DNA of 64,000 nt from Nitrospirae bacterium YQR-1 (GCA_039908095.1 JAMOBJ010000005.1:1-64000), one strand, 5' to 3'; positions 16,635 through 26,918 are shown, counted from the stretch's first letter. The notes: generated from the sequence alone by a model not told the origin. Program-made: numbers and translations.

Positions 16635-16817
16635 ATGTACTATATAGCTTTGTTTTTGCTCATATTTATTGTTATTCTGTGGAGAAAGGACCTAAGCGCA
16701 GCAAAAAAAATGTATTGTGATATGATAAACGAACTTAAGGGACAACGTATGGAACTCGATAAACTCAGAAACCATTACTCCGAATTACTTAACAAATCAA
16801 AGAATGAAGATTTGTAA
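16635..16817 (+). CDS. Small single-pass membrane protein of unknown function
   Basis: 60 residues. An N-terminal hydrophobic helix (MYYIALFLLIFIVIL) is followed by W-R-K-D and a charged helix (QRMELDKLRNHYSELLNKSK). The ATG follows GAGGGAATGAT, a fair SD. It lies 18 bp after the TM2 terminator. It is unlike any named family I know; the layout and codon use look real but support is modest. Confidence 0.5.
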   Translation: MYYIALFLLIFIVILWRKDLSAAKKMYCDMINELKGQRMELDKLRNHYSELLNKSKNEDL

Positions 16818-16873
16818 AGGCAGATTTTCCGCTTGACTAACTCTATAAAAAATATTTACAATATTTTTGTGAT

Positions 16874-16947
16874 GGTGAGTATAGTTCAACGGTTAGAGCA
16901 CTGGACTGTGGCTCCAGGGGTTGGGGGTTCGAATCCCCTTACTCACC
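16874..16947 (+). tRNA. tRNA-His (GTG)
   Basis: A full cloverleaf. With G-1 at 16874 the acceptor GTGAGTA pairs with TACTCAC before discriminator C. The anticodon arm CTGGA-CTGTGGC-TCCAG gives GTG, and the T arm is GGGGG-TTCGAAT-CCCCT. The extra 5' G and C discriminator are the identity marks of tRNA-His. CCA is not encoded. Confidence 0.96.
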
Positions 16948-17075
16948 CTCAATATACTTTAAGCAAATAAAAAAATACCAGCTTATTTTTTTTGCAAAAA
17001 CCCGTTTCATTTTACATTAAGAAAAATGTTATAATTAACGTTGGATGTTAAAAGCATAATGAAAAGGAGGTTGAA

Positions 17076-18227
17076 GTGCCTAAAAAGAATTATTATTTTA
17101 CTTCGGAGTCAGTAACCGAGGGACACCCCGATAAGGTGGCCGACCAGATATCTGACGCCATACTGGACACAATAATAGGAAATGACCCCAATGCCAGAGT
17201 AGCTTGCGAAACTCTTGTCACTACTGGTTTAGCATTTATAGCCGGAGAGATAACAACTAACTGTTATGTGGATATTCCCTCTATCGTAAGAAACACAATA
17301 AAAGATATTGGTTATACACGGGCTAAATATGGTTTTGACTATGAAACATGTTCTGTGATAACGTCAATTCATGAGCAGTCTCCTGATATAGCAGTGGGTG
17401 TTGACCCAGGTGGGGCAGGGGACCAGGGGCTTATGTTTGGCTATGCTTGTGACGAAACGGAAGAGTTGATGCCCCTTAGCATTATGCTCTCACATAAGCT
17501 GGCTATGAAATTAGCCGAGGTTAGAAAAACAGATGTGTTGCCCTATCTGAGACCTGACGGTAAAACTCAGGTTACTGTTGAGTATAAGGACGGCGTGCCT
17601 TTCAGGATTGATAATATCGTAGTGTCCTCACAACACAGCCCTGATATCACTCTGAAGGAGATGAAAGAGGATATTGTTGAAAAAGTAATCAAACCTGTAG
17701 TTCCCAAAAAATTACTGGATGAGGAAAAAATAGCCTATCATGTTAACCCTACCGGCAGGTTTGTAGTAGGGGGGCCTATGGGAGATACCGGCCTGACCGG
17801 CAGAAAGATAATTGTAGATAGCTACGGAGGGGTAGGCAGGCACGGCGGCGGTTGTTTTTCCGGTAAAGACCCGACAAAGGTTGACCGCTCAGGTGCGTAC
17901 ATGGCACGATATATAGCCAAAAATATAGTAGCAGCAGGAATCGCCACTAAAGCCGAGGTACAGATTGCCTATGCCATCGGAATAGCCGAGCCGTTATCTA
18001 TACTTGTGGAAACCGGCGGTACAAGTAAGATCGCCCACGAAAAACTGGTAAAAATCATACGTGATAACTTCGATCTAAAGCCAAAGGCAATTATAGAGAA
18101 ACTAAATCTCAGAAGACCGATATATAAAAAGACAGCCGCCTATGGGCACTTCGGCAGAAACGACAGCGATTTTACATGGGAAGTAACCAATATGGCTGAA
18201 ACCCTTAGAAAAGCAGCCGGCCTGTAG
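17076..18227 (+). CDS. metK: S-adenosylmethionine synthetase
   Basis: Makes SAM from methionine and ATP in the cytoplasm. 383 residues, standard length. The [20 protein letters not shown] signature, the [12 protein letters not shown] stretch, and the [22 protein letters not shown] loop are intact, giving the K+, Mg2+ and ATP sites. The start is GTG at 17076, preceded by AAAAGGAGG at a good distance. A TATAAT at 17030 is the likely -10. No SAM riboswitch is visible in the 120-bp leader. ahcY follows 49 bp downstream. Confidence 0.97.
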   Translation: MPKKNYYFTSESVTEGHPDKVADQISDAILDTIIGNDPNARVACETLVTTGLAFIAGEITTNCYVDIPSIVRNTIKDIGYTRAKYGFDYETCSVITSIHEQSPDIAVGVDPGGAGDQGLMFGYACDETEELMPLSIMLSHKLAMKLAEVRKTDVLPYLRPDGKTQVTVEYKDGVPFRIDNIVVSSQHSPDITLKEMKEDIVEKVIKPVVPKKLLDEEKIAYHVNPTGRFVVGGPMGDTGLTGRKIIVDSYGGVGRHGGGCFSGKDPTKVDRSGAYMARYIAKNIVAAGIATKAEVQIAYAIGIAEPLSILVETGGTSKIAHEKLVKIIRDNFDLKPKAIIEKLNLRRPIYKKTAAYGHFGRNDSDFTWEVTNMAETLRKAAGL

Positions 18228-18276
18228 AGAGCTGTGGCGACTGATAAGACGTCAAAAAATCCCTGGAGGAGTATGA

Positions 18277-19536
18277 ATGGTTAAGCATGACGTAAAAGAT
18301 ATTAATTTAGCAGAGTCCGGCAAGTTGAGAATTGAGTGGGCAGAAAAAGAAATGCCTGTCCTGAGGAAGATAAAAGATTATTTCAGCAAGGAAAAACCTC
18401 TGAAGGGGATTCGTATAGCAGCTTGTTTACACGTAACCACAGAGACGGCAACTCTGATGCAAACCCTTAAAGCAGGAGGGGCTGAGGCGATTTTGTGTGC
18501 ATCAAACCCGTTAAGCACTCAGGATGATGTTGCGGCAAGCCTTGTCGCTCACTCTGAAATTCCCACTTTTGCTATAAAAGGTGAGGACAATGACACCTAC
18601 TACAGACACATTATGGATGTGCTTGGATTTAAACCCAACATCACAATGGATGATGGGGCTGATCTTGTTTCTGTTCTCCATAAGGAAAAAAAGGACCTTC
18701 TTGAGCACGTAATAGGAGGCACTGAGGAGACGACAACAGGGGTAATTCGTCTGAGGGCAATGGCTGAAAACAAGGTGCTCCAGTATCCGATAATAGCCGT
18801 AAACGACGCCCAGACAAAACACCTTTTTGATAACCGCTACGGAACCGGCCAGAGCACACTTGACGGAATATTAAGGGCAACGAATCGCCTTATAGCGGGG
18901 TGCATATTTGTAGTCTGTGGGTATGGAATGTGTGGCCGCGGGGTTGCCATGAGGGCAAGGGGTATGGGTGCCCGTGTTGTGGTGACGGAGATTGACCCGT
19001 TAAAAGCCCTTGAGGCTACCATGGACGGCTATGAGGTTATGACCATAGCTGAGGCATCAAAGATCGGCAATATTTTTGTTACAGTTACGGGTAATATCAA
19101 TGTCATAAACGAAAAATGCTTCCCAACCATGCAAGATGGCGCCATAGTGTGTAATTCAGGCCACTTTAATGCTGAGATTGAGTTGCAGGCTCTTGAAAAA
19201 CAATCAACCTCAAGACGGCTGATAAGGCCGTTTGTTGAGGAATTCAGTTTAAGTGGAGGAAAGCGAATTTATGTTCTTGGCGAGGGACGCTTAATCAACC
19301 TTGCAGCGGCTGAGGGGCATCCGTCATCGGTTATGGATATGAGTTTTGCCAACCAGGCTCTTTGTGCCGAATATGTTGCCAAAAACTATAAGAAACTCAA
19401 TAAGTCTGTTTATAAAGTCCCTGAGGATATTGACAGAGAAATAGCTAAACTGAAACTTATCTCCATGGGCATTAAAATAGACAAACTTACAAAGACTCAA
19501 AAAGATTATTTAAAAAGCTGGGAGATGGGTACGTAG
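18277..19536 (+). CDS. ahcY: S-adenosylhomocysteine hydrolase
   Basis: Splits SAH into adenosine and homocysteine, removing the product inhibitor of methyltransferases. 419 residues. [10 protein letters not shown], the NAD-binding [17 protein letters not shown] and the [12 protein letters not shown] segment are family hallmarks, and the end ...[19 protein letters not shown] is usual. An SD (GGAGG) sits 7 nt before ATG. It pairs with metK as a SAM cycle unit, and the next gene, rlmN, uses SAM and seems to overlap its 3' end. Confidence 0.97.
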   Translation: MVKHDVKDINLAESGKLRIEWAEKEMPVLRKIKDYFSKEKPLKGIRIAACLHVTTETATLMQTLKAGGAEAILCASNPLSTQDDVAASLVAHSEIPTFAIKGEDNDTYYRHIMDVLGFKPNITMDDGADLVSVLHKEKKDLLEHVIGGTEETTTGVIRLRAMAENKVLQYPIIAVNDAQTKHLFDNRYGTGQSTLDGILRATNRLIAGCIFVVCGYGMCGRGVAMRARGMGARVVVTEIDPLKALEATMDGYEVMTIAEASKIGNIFVTVTGNINVINEKCFPTMQDGAIVCNSGHFNAEIELQALEKQSTSRRLIRPFVEEFSLSGGKRIYVLGEGRLINLAAAEGHPSSVMDMSFANQALCAEYVAKNYKKLNKSVYKVPEDIDREIAKLKLISMGIKIDKLTKTQKDYLKSWEMGT

Positions 19537-20597
19537 TTGATCTTAAGGCTTTAACTGAGGAGCAGTTAGCTGCTTTTTTTTACTCTCTGTCGGAACCTGC
19601 ATTCAGAGTTAAGCAGTTTCTCCACAGAGTGTATGTAAAGAAGTCAATTTCAATAGATGATATAACTGAGTTTTCACTGCCTTTGAGAGAAACTCTCAAG
19701 GGCAGTGCTTTTATCAGCAACCCTCGCATTATTAAACGTCTGGATTCCCATGACGGCACACGCAAGTATCTCTTTGCACTACAGGACGGTCTGACCATAG
19801 AGAGCGTTCTGATTGCTGACAATGACAGGCTGACACTCTGTGTCTCCTGCCAGGTTGGATGTGCCATGGGGTGTAAGTTTTGTCTAACTGCATCTTTAGG
19901 GTTTAAGAGAAATCTAAAAGCTCATGAGATATGCGATCAGATACTGTCTGTCAGCCGTGATATAGAGCCTCAACAGAAAATCACCAACATAGTGATGATG
20001 GGGATGGGTGAGCCCTTAAATAACTATGATGAGGTTACAAGAGCTATAAGAATCATGACCGAATTAATGGGTATATCAAAACGCCGGATAACATTGTCAA
20101 CGTCCGGGCTGGTGCCGGAGTTGGAGAGGCTCTACAGGGATGGCTTTGCTGTAAACCCTGCTGTTTCATTAAATGCTACATCAGAGACTGTACGAGACCT
20201 GATAATGCCGGTTAACAAAAAGTATAACCTTAAGGCTTTGCTTAGTGCCTGCCGTGGACTTCCAATACCGCCGCGCAGAAGAATTACCTTTGAGTACGTA
20301 ATGTTAAAAGGTGTAAATGATAGCTCTGATGATGCCGTAAGACTAATAAAACTGTTAAAAGGAATACGTGCAAAGGTTAACCTTATACCGTTTAACGAAT
20401 ATGAAGGTTCGGTTTTTAAGAGACCGGATGACTCCAGTGTTTTAGAATTTCAGGAGATTGTAGCACGGGGCAACATAAGCGTATTTATAAGAAAGAGTAA
20501 AGGGCGTGACATCCTTGCAGCCTGCGGACAGCTAAAAGCAGAGCTCCCTGTGCAAGGTGAAGCCATCTCTGATACCAAGTTAAATTCATTTGTCTAA
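19518..20597 (+). CDS. rlmN: 23S rRNA (A2503-C2)/tRNA (A37-C2) methyltransferase, radical SAM
   Basis: A dual-specificity RNA methylase. The radical SAM cluster CAMGCKFC, the upstream [16 protein letters not shown] and the C-terminal [10 protein letters not shown] holding the methyl-carrying Cys are intact. The first ATG/GTG/TTG in frame is GTG 19629. However, 30 residues upstream of it still read as the RlmN N-terminal domain ([29 protein letters not shown]). The true start therefore lies further up, where only CTG 19518 or a rare GTA/GTT is available and where it overlaps ahcY. The C-terminus (KLNSFV) and stop come from repeat copy B. Coordinates here use the CTG and are uncertain at the 5' end. 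Confidence 0.88.
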   Translation: MGDGYVVDLKALTEEQLAAFFYSLSEPAFRVKQFLHRVYVKKSISIDDITEFSLPLRETLKGSAFISNPRIIKRLDSHDGTRKYLFALQDGLTIESVLIADNDRLTLCVSCQVGCAMGCKFCLTASLGFKRNLKAHEICDQILSVSRDIEPQQKITNIVMMGMGEPLNNYDEVTRAIRIMTELMGISKRRITLSTSGLVPELERLYRDGFAVNPAVSLNATSETVRDLIMPVNKKYNLKALLSACRGLPIPPRRRITFEYVMLKGVNDSSDDAVRLIKLLKGIRAKVNLIPFNEYEGSVFKRPDDSSVLEFQEIVARGNISVFIRKSKGRDILAACGQLKAELPVQGEAISDTKLNSFV

Positions 20598-20718
20598 CTT
20601 TGTTGGCATCGTCACAAGTGCCGGGGCGTAATCTCCCCTAAAAGGGAATCCCCTGTGTGGGGAGGCGTCGTTTGCTCCCAGCCGACTGTGTTACTCTTTT
20701 AACTGCTACTTGGTATTA
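20584..20718. repeat. Dispersed palindromic element, copy B
   Basis: It begins inside the last codons of rlmN (AATTCATTTGTCTAACTTTG) and ends in ACTGCTACTTGGTATTA. Internally it keeps TTTGTTGGCATCGTC, AATCTCCCCTAAAAGGGGA-like hairpins and CCTGTGTGGGGAGGCGTC. It lies between convergent rlmN and the GlcF-like gene and may also serve as a terminator for both. Confidence 0.8.
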
Positions 20719-20729
20719 ATCATTCTTTT

Positions 20730-21908
20730 CTACTTTTTTTGCTCTTTCATAAGGACTTCCTCGATAAGTTCAATGAGATGGTATATGGGTTTGTCTCTCA
20801 TGAGTTTACTGAGTTGAAAAATGCAGTTTGGGCAGGTTGTAACAAAAGCCTTTGCACCGGTCTGAACCAGCCCTTTTAAAGTTTCTTTTAATATTACGTT
20901 TGACATGTCTTTGTAGAAAAAACTGAACGTGCCTCCGAAGCCGCAACACATTTGTTTGTGTGGTTCGATTATTTTTGCCCCCATTTCCGATAAAATCGCT
21001 CTTGTAGTCCGCCCAGTGTGCAGCTCGTTTCTGTCATGGCACGAATCATGCACAGATACGTCAAGATCAATGCCGGACTTTGAGGTAATCCGGCTTGAGA
21101 GTTTTCCACTTAAAAAAGTTGCTATGTCATACACGTTGTCTAACTCTTTGCCTATAAGAAGCTTGTAGTGTTTCTTAAGGGTCACAACACAGGTTGGACA
21201 CAGGGATACAATGGCATCCACATTTAATTTGCTGAAAGTATTGTAATTCTTCTCGGCATACTTAACGGCACTGTCCCTTAGCCCAAGAGACCTAAATGGT
21301 GTGCCGCAGCAGACCTCCGTGTTGGGAAACACCACCTCATAGTTTAAGGCATTCAGTACGTTTGCCAATGAGTAGGAAAGCTCAGGATACACATGCTTGG
21401 CAGTACAACCGGAAAACACTGCAACCCGCCCTATTTTCTCTTTTGTTAAGAAAATATTTGTCTTTTTAAACTGATTTTCACAAAACTCCACATCCTCAGG
21501 TATCAGTCCTTCCACTGACATACGCTTATTGAAATATCTCTGAAAGGGTTTGTATAATTTTATCGAGAAATCGGTATTTTTAAAGGCTATCTTTGTGAGA
21601 GAGCGATAAAATCTCCTCTTTTTATCATAACTTTTAAGAAGATACCTTGCATGGTAAATCACCTCTAAGATGTCTATATTTAATGGACAGCGATTTGAAC
21701 AGTCTCCACAGAGGAGGCAACTGAAAATCTTTTCGCTCAGTTTTTTACCCGGCGGTATCTCTCCGCTTAAAAAAGCCTTAAGCAGACGCATCCTGCCCCT
21801 TGCCGTTTCCATCTCCTTTGTAGATGCAAAATATGTTGGGCACTCAACCTTACAGCCGCCACATCTTACACACAGGTTGATGTTATGTATGAACTCTGTG
21901 TCGTTCAC
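20730..21908 (-). CDS. GlcF-like (Fe-S)-binding protein with two CCG domains
   Basis: 392 residues. Two 4Fe-4S motifs at the N-terminus (CVRCGGCKVECP and CLLCGDCSNRCP) are followed by two CCG domains (CCGTPFRSLG and CCGFGGTFSF). This is the architecture of glycolate oxidase subunit GlcF and of lactate or heterodisulfide reductase electron carriers. It would move electrons from a flavin subunit to the quinone pool or another carrier. No glcD-like flavoprotein is adjacent. Its start overlaps larE by 4 bp. Since larE makes the lactate racemase cofactor, a lactate link is possible but not shown. Confidence 0.88.
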   Translation of the reverse strand: MNDTEFIHNINLCVRCGGCKVECPTYFASTKEMETARGRMRLLKAFLSGEIPPGKKLSEKIFSCLLCGDCSNRCPLNIDILEVIYHARYLLKSYDKKRRFYRSLTKIAFKNTDFSIKLYKPFQRYFNKRMSVEGLIPEDVEFCENQFKKTNIFLTKEKIGRVAVFSGCTAKHVYPELSYSLANVLNALNYEVVFPNTEVCCGTPFRSLGLRDSAVKYAEKNYNTFSKLNVDAIVSLCPTCVVTLKKHYKLLIGKELDNVYDIATFLSGKLSSRITSKSGIDLDVSVHDSCHDRNELHTGRTTRAILSEMGAKIIEPHKQMCCGFGGTFSFFYKDMSNVILKETLKGLVQTGAKAFVTTCPNCIFQLSKLMRDKPIYHLIELIEEVLMKEQKK

Positions 21909-22741
21909 TGCCGGCCACCTTCAAGTGCCCGGTTTAACTTGCCGCTTACGTATCCCTCCAGATCGCACGATACGTAGAGAAATCCCAGTGCCCTCAGCTC
22001 CTCAACGACTCTCCATCTCATCTCAGCTCCGGCACACTTTTCTATGTCACTGTCGGGCAGCTCTATGCGTGCCATATCCCCGTGCTTTCTCACTCTGAGT
22101 TCCTTAAAGCCAAGGGCTTTTAACACACTCTCTGCATCCCTTACCATTCTGAGTGAGTCCTCCGTCACCCTTTCACCATAGGGCAGCCTTGAGGCCAGAC
22201 ACGGTGATGAGGGCATATCCCACGTGCTTAATCCAAAATGCTGCGATATTGCCCTTATATCAGCTTTTCTCAATCCGGTCTCTATAAGCGGACTTTTTAT
22301 ATTAAAACACTCTTTTGCCTTAAACCCAGGTCTGTAATCGGTAACATCATCAGAGTTTGAGCCGTCTATTACACAGTCATAGCCTCCGGCTTCAGCAAGG
22401 GTTGTTAGTTTTTTGAACAACTCGCTCTTACAGTAAAAACAACGTTCAGGAGTATTTGATACATATCTCTCATCCGCCATCTCATCCGTTTCGATTATCT
22501 TGTGGGAAACTTTATATTTCATTGTCATACTTATACAACGGTCGTAATCATCCAGCGGCATAGAGGGAGACTTTGCGGTAACGGCAAGTGCAGGTATTTG
22601 TGCCTCAGAGAGCGCCATCAGCAAGAAAGTGCTATCTACTCCACCGGAATACGCCAACACAACACTTTTTAATGATTTTAAATAAGAAATTAAGGAAGAA
22701 TACTTTTTCCCTAAAAGATCAGAGTCCGGTGTTTGAATCAT
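21905..22741 (-). CDS. larE: LarE-type sulfur transferase of nickel-pincer nucleotide synthesis
   Basis: An ATP pyrophosphatase that adds sulfur to pyridinium bis-carboxylate mononucleotide. 278 residues. The PP-loop AYSGGVDSTFLL (residues 30-41) is intact. Cys101 and Cys104 (RCFYCKSELF) and Cys181 (SSPCLASRLPYG) are all present. In the family, forms with three Cys at these sites bind a [4Fe-4S] cluster (Thermotoga type), while those with only the last are sacrificial; this protein fits the cluster type. larB and larC are not in the window. It overlaps rng and the GlcF-like gene by 4 bp each. Confidence 0.88.
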   Translation of the reverse strand: MIQTPDSDLLGKKYSSLISYLKSLKSVVLAYSGGVDSTFLLMALSEAQIPALAVTAKSPSMPLDDYDRCISMTMKYKVSHKIIETDEMADERYVSNTPERCFYCKSELFKKLTTLAEAGGYDCVIDGSNSDDVTDYRPGFKAKECFNIKSPLIETGLRKADIRAISQHFGLSTWDMPSSPCLASRLPYGERVTEDSLRMVRDAESVLKALGFKELRVRKHGDMARIELPDSDIEKCAGAEMRWRVVEELRALGFLYVSCDLEGYVSGKLNRALEGGRQ

Positions 22742-24237
22742 ACCACGGATATGTCTGCATTTTCCCTGTGTAACCTTGAATCAGCCTTTACTATTACAGC
22801 CACGTCGTGGGTGACTTCAAACTCCTCAAGGCCCGCCCTTTGCTCATCAGACAGATAGTCGGCCACTATCGGGTGAGCCGATATGACCACCTTGGCTCCC
22901 TTATGAATCGGAATTTTCTTTAATCTTCTGAAAATCTCATAACTGATTGTCTTTGCCGATTTGACAAACCCCTTACCCTCACACATCGGGCAGCTTTCAC
23001 AAAGTGTGCGGCCAAGGCTTTCACGTATCCGCTTTCTTGTCATCTGAATCAGACCAAGCTCAGATACGTTAAATATGGTGTTTTTGGCTCTGTCCTTTTT
23101 CATTGTTTCCACAAAGGCCAGGTAGAGCTTGTCACGGTTTTCCTGCAGCTCCATGTCTATGAAGTCTATTATGATTATGCCGCCCAGGTTACGGAGGCGT
23201 ATCTGATAGGCTATCTCTTTTACAGCTTCAAGGTTGGTTTTTAATATCGTATCTTCAAGATCCTTCTTACCAACGTACTTACCGGTGTTTACATCTATAA
23301 CGGTCATTGCCTCGGTCTGGTCTATTACAATGTAGCCGCCTGACTTTAACCACACCTTACGGTCAAGCCCCTTGTATATGTCAAGCTCTATACCAAATGC
23401 ATCAAAGATCGGCTCTTTGCGGTCATACAGCTCAATCTTGTTTAATAACTTTTGGAAGAAGTTCTTTACAAAATCAAGGATGTTTTCATACTCTTCCCTT
23501 GAGTCTATAACCAGGCGCTCAACGTCATTGCTGAGGAGGTCCCTGACACTTCTGAAACTCAGGTCCAAATCGCTGTAAAGCAGAGCAGGGGCACAGACTT
23601 TTTCCTTTTTTTTATGAATGTTGTCCCACACAAGCATTAGAAATTCCATATCGTGTTGGAGCTCTTCCTGATTAGCGCCCTCACTGGCTGTCCTTACGAT
23701 AAGGCCGTAGCCCTTTGGTTTTATAGACTCCACTATGGAGCGAAGGCGGTGTCTCTCCTCGGGGTTTTCTATCCGGCGGGATATCCCGATGTGTTCAATT
23801 GTCGGCATAAGCACAAGATAACGCCCGGGAATTGTAATGTAAGATGTACTCCTTGCGCCTTTTGTACCGATGGGGTCCTTTGATACCTGTACTATTACCT
23901 CCTGCCCCTCCTGTATCAGTTCACTGATTGTAAGCTCACCGCGACTCTTTCGGGTTGGCAGCTCAATAGGAACATCGGTCTCCTCCAAAAAAGCGGTAAA
24001 ATCATCTGATTCGGTTTTAATATCAGCCACATACAAAAAAGCCGCTTTTTCAAGTCCGATATCCACAAAGGCCGATTGCATACCGGGCAGTATTTTTACC
24101 ACTTTACCTTTGTAGATATTGCCGACAAGGCTGGCCTCCTTCTTTCGTTCAACATAGAACTCAACAAGCTGTCCGCCCTCCAGCACCCCTACCCGCACCT
24201 CATCAAGCGTGTGGTTAATTATTATCTCATTTGCCAT
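22738..24237 (-). CDS. rng: Ribonuclease G/E
   Basis: 499 residues. The N-terminal S1-like part (GNIYKGKVVKILPGMQSAFVDIGLEKAAFLYV) and the catalytic DVNTGKYVG and GIIIIDFIDM motifs, with the two metal-ligand Asp residues, are present. The Zn-link CESCPMCEGKG follows. It has no long C-terminal scaffold, so it is an RNase G type that matures 5' ends of 16S rRNA and decays mRNA. It lies directly downstream of the radical SAM gene (adjacent, no gap) and overlaps larE. Confidence 0.95.
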   Translation of the reverse strand: MANEIIINHTLDEVRVGVLEGGQLVEFYVERKKEASLVGNIYKGKVVKILPGMQSAFVDIGLEKAAFLYVADIKTESDDFTAFLEETDVPIELPTRKSRGELTISELIQEGQEVIVQVSKDPIGTKGARSTSYITIPGRYLVLMPTIEHIGISRRIENPEERHRLRSIVESIKPKGYGLIVRTASEGANQEELQHDMEFLMLVWDNIHKKKEKVCAPALLYSDLDLSFRSVRDLLSNDVERLVIDSREEYENILDFVKNFFQKLLNKIELYDRKEPIFDAFGIELDIYKGLDRKVWLKSGGYIVIDQTEAMTVIDVNTGKYVGKKDLEDTILKTNLEAVKEIAYQIRLRNLGGIIIIDFIDMELQENRDKLYLAFVETMKKDRAKNTIFNVSELGLIQMTRKRIRESLGRTLCESCPMCEGKGFVKSAKTISYEIFRRLKKIPIHKGAKVVISAHPIVADYLSDEQRAGLEEFEVTHDVAVIVKADSRLHRENADISVV

Positions 24238-26664
24238 TTATTTCCTTAACTGCACTTCTGTGATTGATGGCTCAACCCATTCGTTTTGCCACCCATACAT
24301 GTTTTTTCTTGACACCTCTGTGTCCTCTAACTCTTTACCCGTCAGGGCCTTAACACAGGCGGATAACTTAACTGTAGTCTGCTCTGTTTCTTTCAATAAA
24401 ACCTCAAGCCTGCCATCTATTATATCAAATTTCACTAAAACAGGTAAAATCCACTTGTTTTCCTCACTGTTTATTCGGCTTTCTATTTCTTGCGCACTAA
24501 CGCCGCAATTTAATATCTCATACTTGTAAGCGGTTATAAACTTACACAGGGAGGGCGTATTGAGAGGGATAAAGAACATATCAACAACAGGCAGCGGCAT
24601 ATGTGCAGCTAAAATCTGTTTATAACTATTCAGATTAAACGGCGGATGTACTTCCATGTCAAAGAATTCCCGCTCTCCGGAAATCCCAACACCGAGAGCC
24701 GGTGAGAAGGCCACATTTGGGGAGGGGTTAAATCCTTTTGAATACACAAGCGGAACCTGAGCTCTGCGCAGCGCTTTAAGAATAGTGGTAAGCAGCTCCA
24801 GATGCGAGAGGTATTTCATGTTTCCGGTTTTAGAGAAAATAACTCGTACCTTTACAGGGCTATAGCGGGTTTTAAAAGTGTCGGTTGACCTCTCCGATAT
24901 TTCATCCTCTCTGACCTCAGAGAGATACTGTCCGCTTTTACATTTCACACCACAAGCGTGGCACGTAACCTTACAATCCTGCGTTTTGCCGGTCGAGAGC
25001 GCTTTTTCGTACTCTTTGTACAGGAAGTCGTCCTTTATCTGCGTGTCAATCATATTCCATGGGATGGGTAAGCCGGGCTCAAGTGTTTTTTCAGCAAGAG
25101 AGTTTAAATCAAGTCCGGTTTTTTCGGCCCCGTTGAGCCAGTTGTTAAAGTCAAACACTTCGGTCCAGGCATCCAGTCTTGCGCCGAATCTCCATGCGGC
25201 CTCTACGAGCGCTGAGACAGACTCATCCCCACGGGCGATGACCGCCTCAAGGAGGGACATCTTCTCGTCATGTCCCTTGAATTTTAAACCTTTTCGTGAC
25301 ATGGTACGCTTGAGGTATTCCTTCTTCCGGATAATTTCATCCATTGGGATTTGCCCACACCACTGAAACGGCGTATGGGCTTTGGGAACAAAGGGAGAGA
25401 CTCCCACACTAACATTGACAAAGCGTCCGGTGTGTTTTTTGGCGACTTTGAGGGCAAGATTGGCCATCTCAGGAATTGCCTCTACGTCTGCATCAGTCTC
25501 GGTAGGGATTCCTATGAGAAAATACATTTTAAGATTAAGCCAGCCTTCTTTAAATATTGAGTACAAAGTGCGTTCAAAATCCTCCTGCTCGAAGTCTTTA
25601 TTAATGACCAGTCTGAGGCGGGAGGTGGCTGCCTCCGGGGCTATTGTAAAACCTGATTTTTTCACCACCTTGATTTCTTTTATGACCTCTTCAGTCACTG
25701 AGCTTACCCTGAGTGAGGGGAGCGAGAAAGATATATTTTTATCCTTAAATTTACGGTTAAAGAGTTTAAGCAGATAGGTCAGGTTTGAATAATCACCGGA
25801 ATTAAGGGAGGTAAACGATACCTCGTCATAGCCTGTGGCTGCGATGGATTCGGCGGCAAGTTTTATAATTGTTTCCGGGTCACGTTCTCTGACAGGGCGG
25901 TAGATCATTCCGGCCTGGCAAAATCTGCAACTGCAACTACACCCCCGGGCAATCTCTATGTTTATCCTGTCATGAACGACCTCGGTAAATGGCACAGGAA
26001 AGGCACATGGATACGGCGAATCGTTAAGGTTTAAAATGTATCGTCTCTTAACGGGTTTGGTTGAGTAAGCGGGCACATAAACGCCTTCAATTTCGGAGAG
26101 GGCTTTAAGAAGACTTTCCCTCTTTCCGTCTCCCCCGGACTTGTACAGATAAATTGCCTCTGTGATCTCCTTTATTGAATCCTCGGCATCACCAATTGCA
26201 AAAGCGTCAAAAAACTCTGCAACCGGAGCTGGATTAACCGTACAGGGGCCGCCTGCAATTACCACAGGGTGTGAATTGTCACGCTCTGCGGCTTTAATTG
26301 GAATGTTAGCCATAGAGAGCATATTAAGGACGGTTGGATAGGACAGTTCGTACTGAAGAGTGAAGCCTACGGCGTCAAATTTATTAAGTGGGGTATTGGT
26401 TTCAATAGACATAAGCGGGACGGCTTCTCTTTTCAGGTACTCTTGCAGATCAATCCACGGGCTGAAAGCACGCTCAGCGGAGGCGTAAGGGATATCGTTT
26501 ATGATTTTATAGAGGATTTTAAGGCCCAAATTAGACATTCCGATATCGTAGAGGTCGGGAAAGCAGAGGGCAAACTTCACGAGCCCCCTTTTTTTCGTTA
26601 TATTAACCTCACCACCAATATATCTGCTTGGCCTTCGGAATTTTGAAAGGTTCAAAAAATCCAC
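24238..26664 (-). CDS. TIGR03960/TIGR03936 fused B12-binding-like radical SAM protein
   Basis: About 808 residues from a GTG at 26664. The N-terminal part (RRPSRYIGGEVN, FPDLYDIGMSNLGLKILY, AGGPCTVNPAP) is the TIGR03960 cobalamin-binding-like domain. The radical SAM CxxxCxxC is in IARGCSCSCRFCQAGMIYRP. The C-terminal region (VRVIFSKTGNMKYLSHLELL and GFNPSPNVAFSPALGVG) is the DUF2344/TIGR03936 module. In many bacteria this fusion precedes rng, as here. The substrate is not known. The annotated start is chosen by homology. The open frame runs to a TTG at 26745 inside a repeat-element end, adding a hydrophobic stretch that is not family-typical. No SD is seen at either start. Confidence 0.85.
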   Translation of the reverse strand: MDFLNLSKFRRPSRYIGGEVNITKKRGLVKFALCFPDLYDIGMSNLGLKILYKIINDIPYASAERAFSPWIDLQEYLKREAVPLMSIETNTPLNKFDAVGFTLQYELSYPTVLNMLSMANIPIKAAERDNSHPVVIAGGPCTVNPAPVAEFFDAFAIGDAEDSIKEITEAIYLYKSGGDGKRESLLKALSEIEGVYVPAYSTKPVKRRYILNLNDSPYPCAFPVPFTEVVHDRINIEIARGCSCSCRFCQAGMIYRPVRERDPETIIKLAAESIAATGYDEVSFTSLNSGDYSNLTYLLKLFNRKFKDKNISFSLPSLRVSSVTEEVIKEIKVVKKSGFTIAPEAATSRLRLVINKDFEQEDFERTLYSIFKEGWLNLKMYFLIGIPTETDADVEAIPEMANLALKVAKKHTGRFVNVSVGVSPFVPKAHTPFQWCGQIPMDEIIRKKEYLKRTMSRKGLKFKGHDEKMSLLEAVIARGDESVSALVEAAWRFGARLDAWTEVFDFNNWLNGAEKTGLDLNSLAEKTLEPGLPIPWNMIDTQIKDDFLYKEYEKALSTGKTQDCKVTCHACGVKCKSGQYLSEVREDEISERSTDTFKTRYSPVKVRVIFSKTGNMKYLSHLELLTTILKALRRAQVPLVYSKGFNPSPNVAFSPALGVGISGEREFFDMEVHPPFNLNSYKQILAAHMPLPVVDMFFIPLNTPSLCKFITAYKYEILNCGVSAQEIESRINSEENKWILPVLVKFDIIDGRLEVLLKETEQTTVKLSACVKALTGKELEDTEVSRKNMYGWQNEWVEPSITEVQLRK

Positions 26665-26739
26665 AATATTTAATATAACAGATACAGTAAGTATTAATAA
26701 AGAAAGGTGTAAAAAAACTTTATCTTTTACCGATGTAAC

Positions 26740-26754
26740 CTGCAACTTGGTATT
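26740..26754. repeat. End-only fragment of the dispersed element
   Basis: TGCAACTTGGTATTA matches the right end of copies D and E. It lies just upstream of the radical SAM gene, so its frame may be extended through it. No internal element sequence remains. Confidence 0.6.
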
Positions 26755-26861
26755 ACTGCACTGCGGCTGACGGGAGTTTATATTATTTTTTAAAATGTCG
26801 TAAAATAAAAAATAATAAGCGACTAAATATCATGATTTAATTTATAATTAAGCGGTTGCCT

Positions 26862-26881
26862 CAGAGGGGCTAATCCCTCTG
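26862..26881 (+). promoter_or_regulatory. Inverted repeat in the leader of the yeeE pair
   Basis: CAGAGGG-GCTAAT-CCCTCTG, a 7-bp inverted repeat, lies 37 bp before the first yeeE ATG. It may be an operator or a leader hairpin. No known protein site is claimed. Confidence 0.4.
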
Positions 26882-26918
26882 TGGCACGATAAAGTAAAAA
26901 GCAGAGGAGAGTAAGAGT

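Noticed and set aside
16950..17070. SAM riboswitch upstream of metK
   Set aside because: None of the SAM-I, SAM-II or SAM-IV hallmarks is visible in the 120-bp A/T-rich leader.
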